Origin: DASRHT01 sp035293765
GTDB lineage: Bacteria > Chloroflexota > Ktedonobacteria > Ktedonobacterales > Ktedonobacteraceae
DNA length: 64,000 bases
NCBI GenBank assembly: GCA_035293765.1
Contig: DATGMF010000059.1
Span: forward strand, 124,001 to 188,000
Reading direction: 5' to 3'
The position numbers were made by a program, and so were the translations under genes. The notes beneath the pieces are model-generated. The model made no database searches and was not told the DNA's origin. It saw only the letters and a program-made list of their open reading frames with translations. Positions 9,009 to 17,335 of this stretch are shown here, piece by piece (position 1 is the first letter of the stretch; every line of letters starts with the position of its first letter).

Positions 9009-10396
9009 CTGCTCGATCCTTCCTTTGACATAGCGCCCAGGTAAGAAAGCATGGCGGCGCCGGTTTTGATGCCTATAAAGAAACGCGCAACCTCCATATT
9101 CTCGTTAGGAGCGTGGTTCGCCTCGTCCGCATTGGCATAGGGGACGCAGAAAACGGGAATGCCCAGGATTTTGGTGAAGACGTAATTAGGCAGGCTGGCC
9201 CCTTTGGCAGGGACAAGCAGCGGAGCAGCTCCCTGAGCCGCGGTAATCGCCTGACGTAGCGGCTCGGTATAGGGGCTATCGAGCGGCGTCTTCGATGGGT
9301 CCATGCCTCCGTGGCTGCTGACGATGACATCGGGGGCGTGACGCTGGACGTGCGCTTTGACCTTTGCCAGGATCTCCTGCGCCGTCTGAGCTTCGACCAG
9401 GCGGATATCGCACTTCGCAACGGCCTCGTGCGGCAGCACCGTCTTAGAGCCAGGACCGCCATAGCCGCCGTGAATGCCGTTGATCGTCAGCGTGGGCCAC
9501 GCGGCCTGGCGTTCAAAAAAGTTTCGTTCCTGTGGCTCATCAAGACGGCGCAGGTCCAGCGACTGTTTGACCTCATCCACATCGATGGGCAAGGCTGCCA
9601 GCGCCTCGCGTTCCATCGCGGTCAGTGGCTGCACATTGTCGTAGAAGCCGTCAATCGTAATCTCACCCCGCTCGTTTTTCATCGTCGCGAGCAGGTGGAC
9701 GAGGGTCCAGAGTGGATTGGGGACGATTCCACCCCAATGGCCCGAATGGAGATCGCGGTTGGCTCCCCTGGCGCGCAACTCTATATCAAGCACGCCGCGC
9801 ACGCCAAAGCTGATCATTGACTGCCCATTCTCATGCACCGGCCCATCGCTGACGATCATCAGGTCAGCCAGGAGCTTATCACGATGGGCGCGAATGAACG
9901 CAGGCATATGCGGGCTACCTACCTCCTCTTCCCCCTCAAGCAGCACTTTAACGTTACAAGGTAACGTACCATTACAGGCCAGCAAGCTCTCTAACGCCAT
10001 CAACTGCGCAAAATGCTGCCCCTTGTTATCCGCGACTCCACGCGCATAGATGCGCCCAGCGCGAATGGCAGGCTCAAAAGGAGGAGAGAGCCATTCTTCT
10101 AGCGGATCAGGTGGCTGCACATCGTAGTGGCCGTAGAGCAGAACAGTGGGCGCATCGGGTCCGACGTGATATTCTCCAAAGACCATCGGCCACCCATCCG
10201 TGGGTAAGATCTGTACAGCCAGGCCCATCTGGCTCATCACGCCCGCCATATATTCTGCCACCTCGCCAATGCCCTCTCCGTAGGCGCTAATGCTCGGGCG
10301 GCGCAGGTAGTCGAGCAGGCGCGACAAAAATAGCTCGGAGTGGTTGTCAATGTAGGTAAAAATATGGTCTAGATCAGGGGTCATAGAGGATGCCAT
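9005..10396 (-). CDS. M20 family metallodipeptidase
   Basis: 463 residues of the M20 (ArgE/DapE/carnosinase-like) family, which cleaves dipeptides with two metal ions. Metal-site motifs are LLYGHYDVQPPD (His and following Asp), GVADNKGQ (bridging Asp), LEGEEEVGSP (catalytic Glu pair) and ISFGVRGVLD at the dimerisation-domain boundary. The C-terminal NYVFTKILGIPVFC and NEADHAPNE-type region (ADEANHAPNE) gives the last His. The size matches the cytosolic non-specific dipeptidase branch. ATG 10396 has AAGGAAGG about 12 bases upstream. It is first in a two-gene operon with the M28 peptidase. Confidence 0.9.
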   Translation of the reverse strand: MASSMTPDLDHIFTYIDNHSELFLSRLLDYLRRPSISAYGEGIGEVAEYMAGVMSQMGLAVQILPTDGWPMVFGEYHVGPDAPTVLLYGHYDVQPPDPLEEWLSPPFEPAIRAGRIYARGVADNKGQHFAQLMALESLLACNGTLPCNVKVLLEGEEEVGSPHMPAFIRAHRDKLLADLMIVSDGPVHENGQSMISFGVRGVLDIELRARGANRDLHSGHWGGIVPNPLWTLVHLLATMKNERGEITIDGFYDNVQPLTAMEREALAALPIDVDEVKQSLDLRRLDEPQERNFFERQAAWPTLTINGIHGGYGGPGSKTVLPHEAVAKCDIRLVEAQTAQEILAKVKAHVQRHAPDVIVSSHGGMDPSKTPLDSPYTEPLRQAITAAQGAAPLLVPAKGASLPNYVFTKILGIPVFCVPYANADEANHAPNENMEVARFFIGIKTGAAMLSYLGAMSKEGSSR

Positions 10397-10638
10397 CAGG
10401 ATCGTCCTTCCTTTACTGCGGGCATTGCCCGTTGCTCTCCATCAGCATGCCTCTATGATATTGCCTCTAATTGGAAACTGCAAGTGAACGGCTTGCAGGG
10501 CAGAGCTATCAATAGTTCACGCATCACAGAATTTTTGACGTGATAGCTGCTATTCCATCTTGAGCGTTGCCAGTTCATCTCAGAGCACAACGGTATGATA
10601 TGATTGAGGTAGTAATCGTAATCAGGAAAGAGAGGGCA

Positions 10639-11418
10639 ATGATGAGAACGAACGAGGTGAAGGCAAAGCTGAAAAGGGGCGAGCCGGCGGTTGGCGCGTG
10701 GTTGAATATTCCCAGCGTCGCTATCGCACGTATTATGGCGCGTCTGGGCTTCGACTGGCTGACGGTGGACGCGGAACATGCAGCACAGAACCCGAGCTTG
10801 ATGTCCGATATGGTCGGGGCTATCGCCGATGCCAGGACGAGCGCGCCTCTGGTGCGGTTGCCGGAGAATAGCGTCAACTGGATCAAGTGGTCGCTCGATG
10901 CAGGAGCGTGGGGCATTATCGTCCCGATGATTAACACCCGTGCCGACGCCGAACAGGCTGTGAGCTGGGCCAAATATCCGCCACAGGGCATGCGCAGCAT
11001 CGGCGGCGTCTTCGGGCCATATGGCTTTGGCCTCAGCGATAGCAGGAGTTACGCCCAGCAAGCCAACGACCAGATCCTCGTCGGCGTGCAAATCGAAAGC
11101 GCCCAGGCGCTGGAAAATCTCGATGAGATCCTCTCGGTGCCGGGGGTCGATGTCGCCTTCGTTGGCCCCAATGATCTGCATATGCAACTGGGTCTACCGC
11201 CAAGCTCGGAAGGAGCCGAGCCCGAATTTGTCGCCGCGCTCGACAAGATCAAGCAGGCAGCACAACGTCATCATGTCGCCCTGGGCATGTTCTGTAGCAG
11301 CGGAGAGGCGGCGGCAAATCGTATTCGCGAGGGCTTTCACATGGTCAGCGCCACCAGCGACGCTTCCTGCCTGATCGGCGGCGCAACCCTCCATCTGCGA
11401 GCCGCGAACCCTCGCTAG
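10639..11418 (+). CDS. HpcH/HpaI family aldolase
   Basis: 259 residues of the class II pyruvate-aldolase family (2-keto-3-deoxy acid and 2,4-dihydroxyhept-2-ene-dioate aldolases). Characteristic motifs are VGAWLNIPS, FDWLTVDAEH (usual form D-x4-D-x-EH), VPMINTRADAEQAV, VGVQIESAQALENLDEI with the metal-binding Glu, and VAFVGPNDLHMQLG with the metal-binding Asp. It would cleave a hydroxy-keto acid to pyruvate and an aldehyde. Start: tandem ATGs at 10639 and 10642 follow AGAGAGGG; the second has the better spacing, so the true start is one of these two. Transcribed divergently from the peptidase pair; no pathway partners next to it. Confidence 0.9.
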   Translation: MMRTNEVKAKLKRGEPAVGAWLNIPSVAIARIMARLGFDWLTVDAEHAAQNPSLMSDMVGAIADARTSAPLVRLPENSVNWIKWSLDAGAWGIIVPMINTRADAEQAVSWAKYPPQGMRSIGGVFGPYGFGLSDSRSYAQQANDQILVGVQIESAQALENLDEILSVPGVDVAFVGPNDLHMQLGLPPSSEGAEPEFVAALDKIKQAAQRHHVALGMFCSSGEAAANRIREGFHMVSATSDASCLIGGATLHLRAANPR

Positions 11419-11442
11419 ACGATCCCCTCTATATTTCAACAT

Positions 11443-11473
11443 CCTCAAGCGGGCGATGTCGATCCGCTTGAGG
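11443..11473. terminator. Perfect 10-bp stem after the aldolase gene
   Basis: CCTCAAGCGG (11443-11452) pairs with CCGCTTGAGG (11464-11473) around an 11-base loop, 25 bp after the aldolase stop. There is no T run after it on the + strand, so it may be a Rho-type or mRNA-end hairpin. Confidence 0.4.
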
Positions 11474-11550
11474 AACAAGATAGACGCCATATCTGAGGAT
11501 GTCAGGTGAAGCTGTAAAATGAAATAAGGAAGTTGTAAGGAGGTATCTTC

Positions 11551-12210
11551 ATGGAGCGCACACAATGGAAACAGGAGCGGCGGCTGTGGAACGAAGTGCA
11601 GATGGATACCATCTACGCCCGGCAATACGATGAGCAATGGGGCGGCTATGTGAACCCTTCGCACTTTATGATGATCGAACGCCTGCTAGAGCTTTGCCCA
11701 GCGGGAGGGACCATTCTCGACGCAGCCTGCGGCACAGGTAAGTACTGGTCGATCCTGCTGGAACATGGCCTCTCCGTCCGTGGAACCGATCAGTCGCAGC
11801 AGATGCTGCAACAGGCGCGGAACAAATTTCCCGAGGTGCCGGTAGAACATATCGGTCTGCAAGAGCTAACCTTCGTTGATGCCTTTGACGCCGTGATCTG
11901 CATGGACGCGATGGAGATGGTCTTTCCTGAAGACTGGCCGCTTGTGCTCGCTAACTTCGCCCGCGCACTGCACAAAGGTGGGCATCTCTATTTCACGGTC
12001 GAGATAGAATCGGAGGAGGCGCTCGACATCGCTTACGAAGCTGGCAAGCGCCTGAAATTACCTCTGATCTATGGCGAATATGCCCATCACGGCGGCTACC
12101 ACTTCTACCCCACCGATCAGCAGGTACGCGACTGGCTCTCTGAGGCGCACTTCACCCTGCTGGACACGATGGAAGGCGATGGCTATCGCCATTACCTGGT
12201 CAAACTGTAG
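11551..12210 (+). CDS. Class I SAM-dependent methyltransferase
   Basis: 219 residues with a Rossmann methyltransferase fold: motif I is ILDAACGTGKYW, the acidic residue after strand 2 is in VRGTDQSQQML, motif II/III AFDAVICMDAMEMV, and GGHLYFTVE after strand 5. This is the methyltransferase-11/25 type that acts on small molecules; no target-specific domain is visible. The start ATG 11551 follows a strong site (GGAGG at 11540). The TAG stop (12208-12210) is part of a dispersed repeat (TAGGGGCAACTGCCC), so the C-terminal end may have been set by repeat insertion. Confidence 0.88.
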   Translation: MERTQWKQERRLWNEVQMDTIYARQYDEQWGGYVNPSHFMMIERLLELCPAGGTILDAACGTGKYWSILLEHGLSVRGTDQSQQMLQQARNKFPEVPVEHIGLQELTFVDAFDAVICMDAMEMVFPEDWPLVLANFARALHKGGHLYFTVEIESEEALDIAYEAGKRLKLPLIYGEYAHHGGYHFYPTDQQVRDWLSEAHFTLLDTMEGDGYRHYLVKL

Positions 12211-12240
12211 GGGCAACTGCCCTTTTTCATCAAAAAGAGC

Positions 12241-12366
12241 AGGGCAAGCGCAAGGCATTGCCCCTACCCATCCATTATCGCCCACCGGCGAACGGGTCAC
12301 ACTGGGCACAGGGCAACCGCCAGGGATTGCCCTGGCCATGCGTCCCGCGTTGGGCACGGTCATCGC
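12241..12366 (+). repeat. 126-bp direct repeat, copy 1
   Basis: Identical over all 126 bases to 12417-12542; the two copies are offset by 176 bp. Perfect identity points to a recent duplication within the repeat block. Confidence 0.85.
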
Positions 12367-12416
12367 CGCCCGCCGCCACAGGGCCACCGTCACCCATCAT
12401 CGTGCCAACCCGTCAC

Positions 12417-12542
12417 AGGGCAAGCGCAAGGCATTGCCCCTACCCATCCATTATCGCCCACCGGCGAACGGGTCACACTGGGCACAGGGCAACCGCCAGG
12501 GATTGCCCTGGCCATGCGTCCCGCGTTGGGCACGGTCATCGC
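12417..12542 (+). repeat. 126-bp direct repeat, copy 2
   Basis: Second identical copy of 12241-12366. A third, truncated copy of its first 37 bases or so starts at about 12548 with one or two changes. Confidence 0.85.
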
Positions 12543-12774
12543 TGGCGGACAGGACAAGCGCAAGGCATTGCCCCTACCCATCCGATCCAGTCCCCCATCA
12601 TCGAAGGCACCGCAGTAGGGCAACCTTCCAGGATTGGCACGATGAGGGATGCGGCAGGGCGATCACATGGACGCGATGACGCGGGGCGGGACGGGCGTGG
12701 GAAGCGGCAGGACGAATGGCTAGGGGCAATCCCTCGCGGTTGCCCTTGTTAATATGCAAAATCATGGTCCCTAC

Positions 12775-12804
12775 TTGCCTGTTCTCCCCTTCAACCGTTA
12801 TACT
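12775..12804 (+). promoter_or_regulatory. Promoter of the NACHT gene
   Basis: TTGCCT (12775-12780) and TATACT (12799-12804) with an 18-bp spacer, about 50 bp before the ATG of the NACHT gene. It starts just past the repeat block. Confidence 0.55.
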
Positions 12805-12852
12805 ACAGTTGCACGACAAATATACTGTTGATTGCTCGTTGAGGGGAAGAAT

Positions 12853-15800
12853 ATGGCAAGATCTTCTAATAGGATGGCTCAGGGGCAGATGGTGAAAAAT
12901 GAGGAGGCACAGTTCTATGGCTGGCTCTGGAAGGGCCTCGGCTTCTTCTGGGGTACCATTGTGCTGGGCCTTGTGACAAGCATCGTGTTTGGCATCATCT
13001 CGTCTTTTGTGCCCAAAGATTGGTCTACCTTCTTGCAAAAACCTATCGAGTGGGCCTTCCAGAACTTGCTGATTGTGGCGCTGGCGCTGGCTATCCTGGC
13101 CTTGCTAACCTATATCGTGTATCTGAGAAAGCGCATTTTAAACGATGCAACCGCTTCTGCATCCGTTGTCGATCCTTTAGCCAGCTCGCAGCCATATCAG
13201 CCCAAATCGGAGAAAGACCTGGAGCAGCGCTACCTCCAGCGCATGATCCGCGAGAACGAGCTGCTCAGGCTCACGGGCGTTCCGGCGGGGCTGGTCGCGC
13301 CCCATGTGATGCTGGACGAGGTCTTCATCGTGCCGGAATTCTTCCCTACACGTCTGCCCAACGATTACCCGCTCACGAGCGATGAATTTACGCGCTATCG
13401 CGACCTGTTGAAGCGCGGCCAGTTCTCTGAAGAGATGGAGCGCGCGTTTGTCGGCACAGAAAAATCGTGGTTGGATATTCTCAAAAAGGGCGAGAAGGTG
13501 AGCGTGAGCCAGCTCTGGTCGCAGCTCACAAGAGAGCATCCTACGGCAGTGATCCAGGGCTACCCTGGCATGGGCAAAAGCACCCTGATGGCCCGACTGA
13601 CGCTGCACATGGCGCGGTGCAGCCTGAATCGGCCCGATCCGACAATGGGTGAACGGCTCATCCCCGCTCGCTCAACGCTTATCCCCGTCCTGCTGCTGCT
13701 CAAAGATTACGCTACTGAGCTTGAGAAAGCCCTGACAAACGCGAAGGATCTGCCGCTGCTCGACTACCTGAAGATTGTGGCTGATCGCGTGCCCCTGGTC
13801 GGGCTGTATTCTTACCTCCTGGAAAGCCTGCAAGAGGGACGTTGCCTGGTGATGCTGGATGGATTGGACGAGGTGAGCAATCTGGAGACGCGCAAACGGG
13901 TCAAGCAGGCAATAGAGAGCTTCATTCTGGACTATCGCGATACCGCAAAGACGAGCTTCAATCGTTTCCTGATTACCTCGCGCGTGGCTGGCTACGACGT
14001 GGTAGCCTTCGCCGACTACCTGCACTTTACCATCGCCGAACTTACGCCGCAGCAGATCGATGGCTTCCTGCCGCGCTGGTGCCGCGCCAACGTGAGGCGC
14101 GATTCCTACCCTGCTACGGGAGGAGAAGAGGAGCGTGAAGAGCGCATCGTCCGAGAAGCCGAACTGATGGCGCAGCGCCTCAGCAGGGCCGTTCACGAAC
14201 ATCCGGGCGTAGCCAGGCTGGCCGAAAATCCCCTCCTGCTCACGCTATTGGCGGTGATGCAGCAGAACAGCATCGAGCTTCCTCGGCAGCGCACCGAACT
14301 CTACAAGACGGTAACGCTCACGCTGCTGGAAAATCGCAATATCGCCAAGCAGCTCGTCCCCATCCCCGAAGCGCAGGCGATTCAGCGCCTCGGCCCGATA
14401 GCCTACGAGATGCAACAGTCCGGCAACAGCTTCGCCCGCCAGAAGGATGTCAGAGAATCGCTGACACATACCATCGAGCAGGAGGGCGGGACGCCGCAGG
14501 AGGTGGCGCAGGAGGTCGAGAACTTCCTGCTGCGTATCCGCGAGCGCGGCGGCCTCTTCGTGATCCGCACGGGCGACTACTTCGGCTTCTTCCACCGCAC
14601 CTTCCAGGAGTACTTCGCCGCCCGCTACATCCTCAACCAGATCAAGCGCGACCCCGACGCCTGGATCGCCACCCTCGTAGATCTGGCCCGTAGCCGCGAC
14701 GACCTCTGGCGCGAACCCTTCCTGCTCGCCGTCGCCTACCAGAGCGGCGAAGACGAAATCATCGCCCGCAAAATCATCCAGGTGCTACTCGACGTCCCTC
14801 AAGGAGCCGATTTCAAGGCTCAAGCGCACGACCTGCTCCTCGCCGCCGAATGTGTGATCGAGTCCAAACCCCTGACTATTGGCTCAACCCTCGAAAAACA
14901 GATCGCTAAACAACTCGTGCAGGCATATGAGCAGGCGGTGAGGGGTCGGGAGTTTAAGACTTGCAGTGATATTGAGGAAATAACGAGCCGCTGGCTGCTC
15001 AGTTTGCCAGAGGAGACATATCGTCCGGTTCCGGTGATCGTTCTCAGCGAGATTGTGAGCGATTCGCACAATATATTGCCGCAGAGAACAGTTCTGACGT
15101 TGCTTGCAATGATTGCGCATAAACTCATTGATGGTCCTCCAACCATTTTCGAGATGCTTGTTCCGCCTCTGCTAGCATTATGTGGACTGCCTGCTATTGA
15201 CGAATTCCGTCCTACTGATGGCCTTTCCGAGTCATCTGACTTTAACGTCATTGACCTGGCTCTGACAGCTCTATCATTCATGGGAAGAAGGGGACCTGCT
15301 GGCGCTCTGCTTGGAAATGTGCGCCAGTATTTCAAGCAACATCCTGAGCATCTAAGATTGCTTGCTCGTTACTCACTAGAACGTGGCACTCTGATTACCG
15401 TGACTTTAGTGCCATTGGCTGAAGGCAATTATCAACGTTATGAAGCAGTTATCGATCAATGGATCGAGCTGCGTGACTCCTATCGCCCTGCCCGTATTAC
15501 GGAGCGAGATGTATCCGCCTGTCTTGAGATTCACGAACAATTACTCGTCAGTGCGGAGGAAGCAAGCTATCCCACAACGATGCATCTGTTAAAGATGCTT
15601 CAGATTGCTGGAGATAACCCGTCCATATCCTGGCAGCAAAATTGGCAACAATATATGCTGGAGCAAATGGCTTCTGGTCGCTATAGCAGCTACCAGGAGT
15701 TGGCGTTGCTCTGGGCCATGCTTTTCCCCAATGAAAAGGCATTAGCTCCTTTAGCTCAGCATATCCTGGAGCACTATAATAGCTCCGCTAACTCAGTACA

Positions 15801-16503
15801 ACGTTATGCCCAACGCTTTATTATTTCTCTCGGTTTCAACCTGAGAGACCTGAGAGACCTGAGAGACCCGAGAGACCTGAGATCCCTGAGAGACCTGAGA
15901 GACCTGAGAGACCTGAGAGACCTGAGATACCTGAGAGACCTGAGATACCTGAGAGACCTGAGAGACCTGAGAGACCTGAGATACCTGAGATACCTGAGAG
16001 ACCTGAGAGACCTGAGAGACCTGAGAGACCTGAGATACCTGAGATACCTACAAAAAGTGTTACTCACCCATAAGGTTGCTGAAAGGGCACAGAACTTTAT
16101 TCCTGCAACCGATGCAACGCAAACAGTAGACCTGCTTGGGATTTTGCTCGGACGGGTACTCGAAATCGAGGAAGAGGGTAAGACAGGCCAGGATATCGAG
16201 GAAGAAGTTCAGCAGATTGCCAAAACCGCGCTTGACAATATTGCATCAGCAAGTTCAGAGGAGGTGAGGGAAGCGGCTCTGGATATCGTACGCTATCTGC
16301 CTATGCGCACGGCAAACGAGGTCGAGTTTGTGCTGCAACTGGCGGAGAAGACAAGTGATGTGCGAATACAGAAGGCATGTACTGAGGCGATAAGGTTTGC
16401 GAGGTTGAATGCGGAGGGGAGGACGGCGCTGGAAGCAGGGAGGCAATCGGGGGTGAAGGTGGTGCGCGAGGCGGCGGAGGAGAGATTGCGGCGGAAGGGG
16501 TAG
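12853..16503 (+). CDS. Membrane-anchored NACHT ATPase with Leu-Arg-Asp tandem repeat
   Basis: 1216 residues. Two membrane helices (about 29-52 and 70-91) precede a NACHT module of the STAND class: Walker A GYPGMGKST at 236-244, Walker B CLVMLDGLDEV with D336 and D339-E340, then the winged-helix/helical part including NPLLLTLLAVMQQNSIELP and FFHRTFQEYFAARYIL. Residues about 630-995 are helical with no motif I know. Residues 997-1065 are 23 perfect tripeptides L-R-D/Y/S. The C-terminal 150 residues look HEAT-like (EEVREAALDIVRYLPM). Start ATG 12853 follows GAGGGGAAG. Bacterial NACHT proteins are known in antiphage defence and signalling; the C-terminal repeats normally sense. No partner gene is adjacent. 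Function is inferred, family is certain. Confidence 0.88.
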   Translation: MARSSNRMAQGQMVKNEEAQFYGWLWKGLGFFWGTIVLGLVTSIVFGIISSFVPKDWSTFLQKPIEWAFQNLLIVALALAILALLTYIVYLRKRILNDATASASVVDPLASSQPYQPKSEKDLEQRYLQRMIRENELLRLTGVPAGLVAPHVMLDEVFIVPEFFPTRLPNDYPLTSDEFTRYRDLLKRGQFSEEMERAFVGTEKSWLDILKKGEKVSVSQLWSQLTREHPTAVIQGYPGMGKSTLMARLTLHMARCSLNRPDPTMGERLIPARSTLIPVLLLLKDYATELEKALTNAKDLPLLDYLKIVADRVPLVGLYSYLLESLQEGRCLVMLDGLDEVSNLETRKRVKQAIESFILDYRDTAKTSFNRFLITSRVAGYDVVAFADYLHFTIAELTPQQIDGFLPRWCRANVRRDSYPATGGEEEREERIVREAELMAQRLSRAVHEHPGVARLAENPLLLTLLAVMQQNSIELPRQRTELYKTVTLTLLENRNIAKQLVPIPEAQAIQRLGPIAYEMQQSGNSFARQKDVRESLTHTIEQEGGTPQEVAQEVENFLLRIRERGGLFVIRTGDYFGFFHRTFQEYFAARYILNQIKRDPDAWIATLVDLARSRDDLWREPFLLAVAYQSGEDEIIARKIIQVLLDVPQGADFKAQAHDLLLAAECVIESKPLTIGSTLEKQIAKQLVQAYEQAVRGREFKTCSDIEEITSRWLLSLPEETYRPVPVIVLSEIVSDSHNILPQRTVLTLLAMIAHKLIDGPPTIFEMLVPPLLALCGLPAIDEFRPTDGLSESSDFNVIDLALTALSFMGRRGPAGALLGNVRQYFKQHPEHLRLLARYSLERGTLITVTLVPLAEGNYQRYEAVIDQWIELRDSYRPARITERDVSACLEIHEQLLVSAEEASYPTTMHLLKMLQIAGDNPSISWQQNWQQYMLEQMASGRYSSYQELALLWAMLFPNEKALAPLAQHILEHYNSSANSVQRYAQRFIISLGFNLRDLRDLRDPRDLRSLRDLRDLRDLRDLRYLRDLRYLRDLRDLRDLRYLRYLRDLRDLRDLRDLRYLRYLQKVLLTHKVAERAQNFIPATDATQTVDLLGILLGRVLEIEEEGKTGQDIEEEVQQIAKTALDNIASASSEEVREAALDIVRYLPMRTANEVEFVLQLAEKTSDVRIQKACTEAIRFARLNAEGRTALEAGRQSGVKVVREAAEERLRRKG
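15841..16047 (+). repeat. 9-bp minisatellite, 23 units, in frame
   Basis: Twenty-three back-to-back units of CTGAGAGAC or variants (CTGAGATAC seven times in blocks, one CTGAGATCC, one CCGAGAGAC). The unit is three codons, so copy-number change keeps the frame. Variation is nearly confined to the third codon, giving Asp, Tyr or Ser. Confidence 0.95.
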
Positions 16504-17260
16504 GATGAGGTGCAGCAGGCAGGGCAAGCGCTCTTCTTGAAATTCCGCCCGCCAACGCTGCTGCGCGCTATCTTCGATCAGGCGGGCGGCGAGGAAGCCC
16601 CCTACCAGGCCCATCCGCTGCCCCCTGCCCCTACTGGTTCTGTCCAGCGTTGCGGGGACCGCAGCAGGGCAACCGCGAGGGATTGCCCCTAGCCATACGT
16701 CCTGCCACACCCCATGCCCGTCCACCCGATTCATCGCGTCTGTGTGATCGCCCTGCCGCATCCATCATCGTGCCAAGCCTGCGGGGTGCCCTGCGGCGGT
16801 GTCCGCGATGATGGGGGGGGAACCGGATCGGATGGGTAGGGGCAATCCCTCGCGGTTGCCCTGTCCGCCTGCGATGACCTGGCCCTATGCTGCAACGTCT
16901 GGCTAGCTAGGGGCAATCCCTCGCGGTTGCCCTGTCCGCCTGCGATGACCTGGCCCTATGCTGCAACGTCTGGCTAGCTAGGGGCAATCCCTTGCGGTTG
17001 CCCTGCTGGGGTTGCAGGGGGTCTCGCTCTGAGGCGGGATTGGGCGATTCTTGGTGGGGGAGCGGCAATGAATTGGACGCGATCAATCGGGTCCCTACGA
17101 CATCCGATGCAATTATGGTATGAGCGGTAGGGGCAAGACCCACCCCTATCCGTTGGCGTTGTCGCTTTCGTCCAATCATTCAGGGTTGCTGACCTGGTTG
17201 AGGCGGTTCCAGAGGAGGTAGTCGGTCGCTTTGGCATAGCTCACTCATCCTCGCATAACT
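16504..17260. repeat. Repeat-filled intergenic region, no gene
   Basis: Contains family-2 palindromes at 16665-16692 and 16836-17006 and a family-3 copy (GGACGCGATCAATCGGGTCC then CTACGA) at 17075-17100. Open frames here are in low-complexity repeat DNA without ribosome sites; I see no gene. The last 75 bases before the next gene hold nothing recognisable. Confidence 0.75.
16837..17005 (+). repeat. 71-bp tandem repeat, two full copies and a partial third
   Basis: Units start at 16837, 16908 and 16979 with TAGGGGCAATCCC. The first two are identical over 71 bp; the third continues only through the palindrome (27 bases, with one C-to-T change) and then diverges. Confidence 0.85.
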
Positions 17261-17335
17261 ATCAACTTCTCTTCATCCTTTCAGTAACCACGTTTTGCAT
17301 GCGAGGATGGTGACAACCGCTATGGCGAGCTGATG

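Larger units (their letters stand above)
12208..12750. repeat. Block of family-2 palindromic repeats, no gene
   Basis: About 550 bp made almost entirely of the family TAGGGGCAATCCCTTGCGGT-TGCCCTG in both orientations (12208, 12237, 12305, 12416, 12480, 12551, 12721). Each copy can fold through GGGGCAA and TTGCCCC-type arms. Open frames across it are low-complexity and have no ribosome sites, so I call no gene here. Confidence 0.8.

Noticed and set aside
12208..12750. Several open frames of 77-202 residues in the repeat block
   Set aside because: They consist of translated palindromic repeats in all frames, rich in Pro, Arg and His, and have no ribosome sites.
15841..16047. CRISPR-like array
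   Set aside because: The units are 9 bp and contiguous, with no spacers, and lie inside a coding frame. No cas genes in the window.
15804..16067. Antisense frame of 87 residues made of L-R-S/L-R-Y repeats
   Set aside because: It is the mirror of the minisatellite in the NACHT gene; the 9-bp unit keeps open frames on both strands. No ribosome site or conserved flanks.
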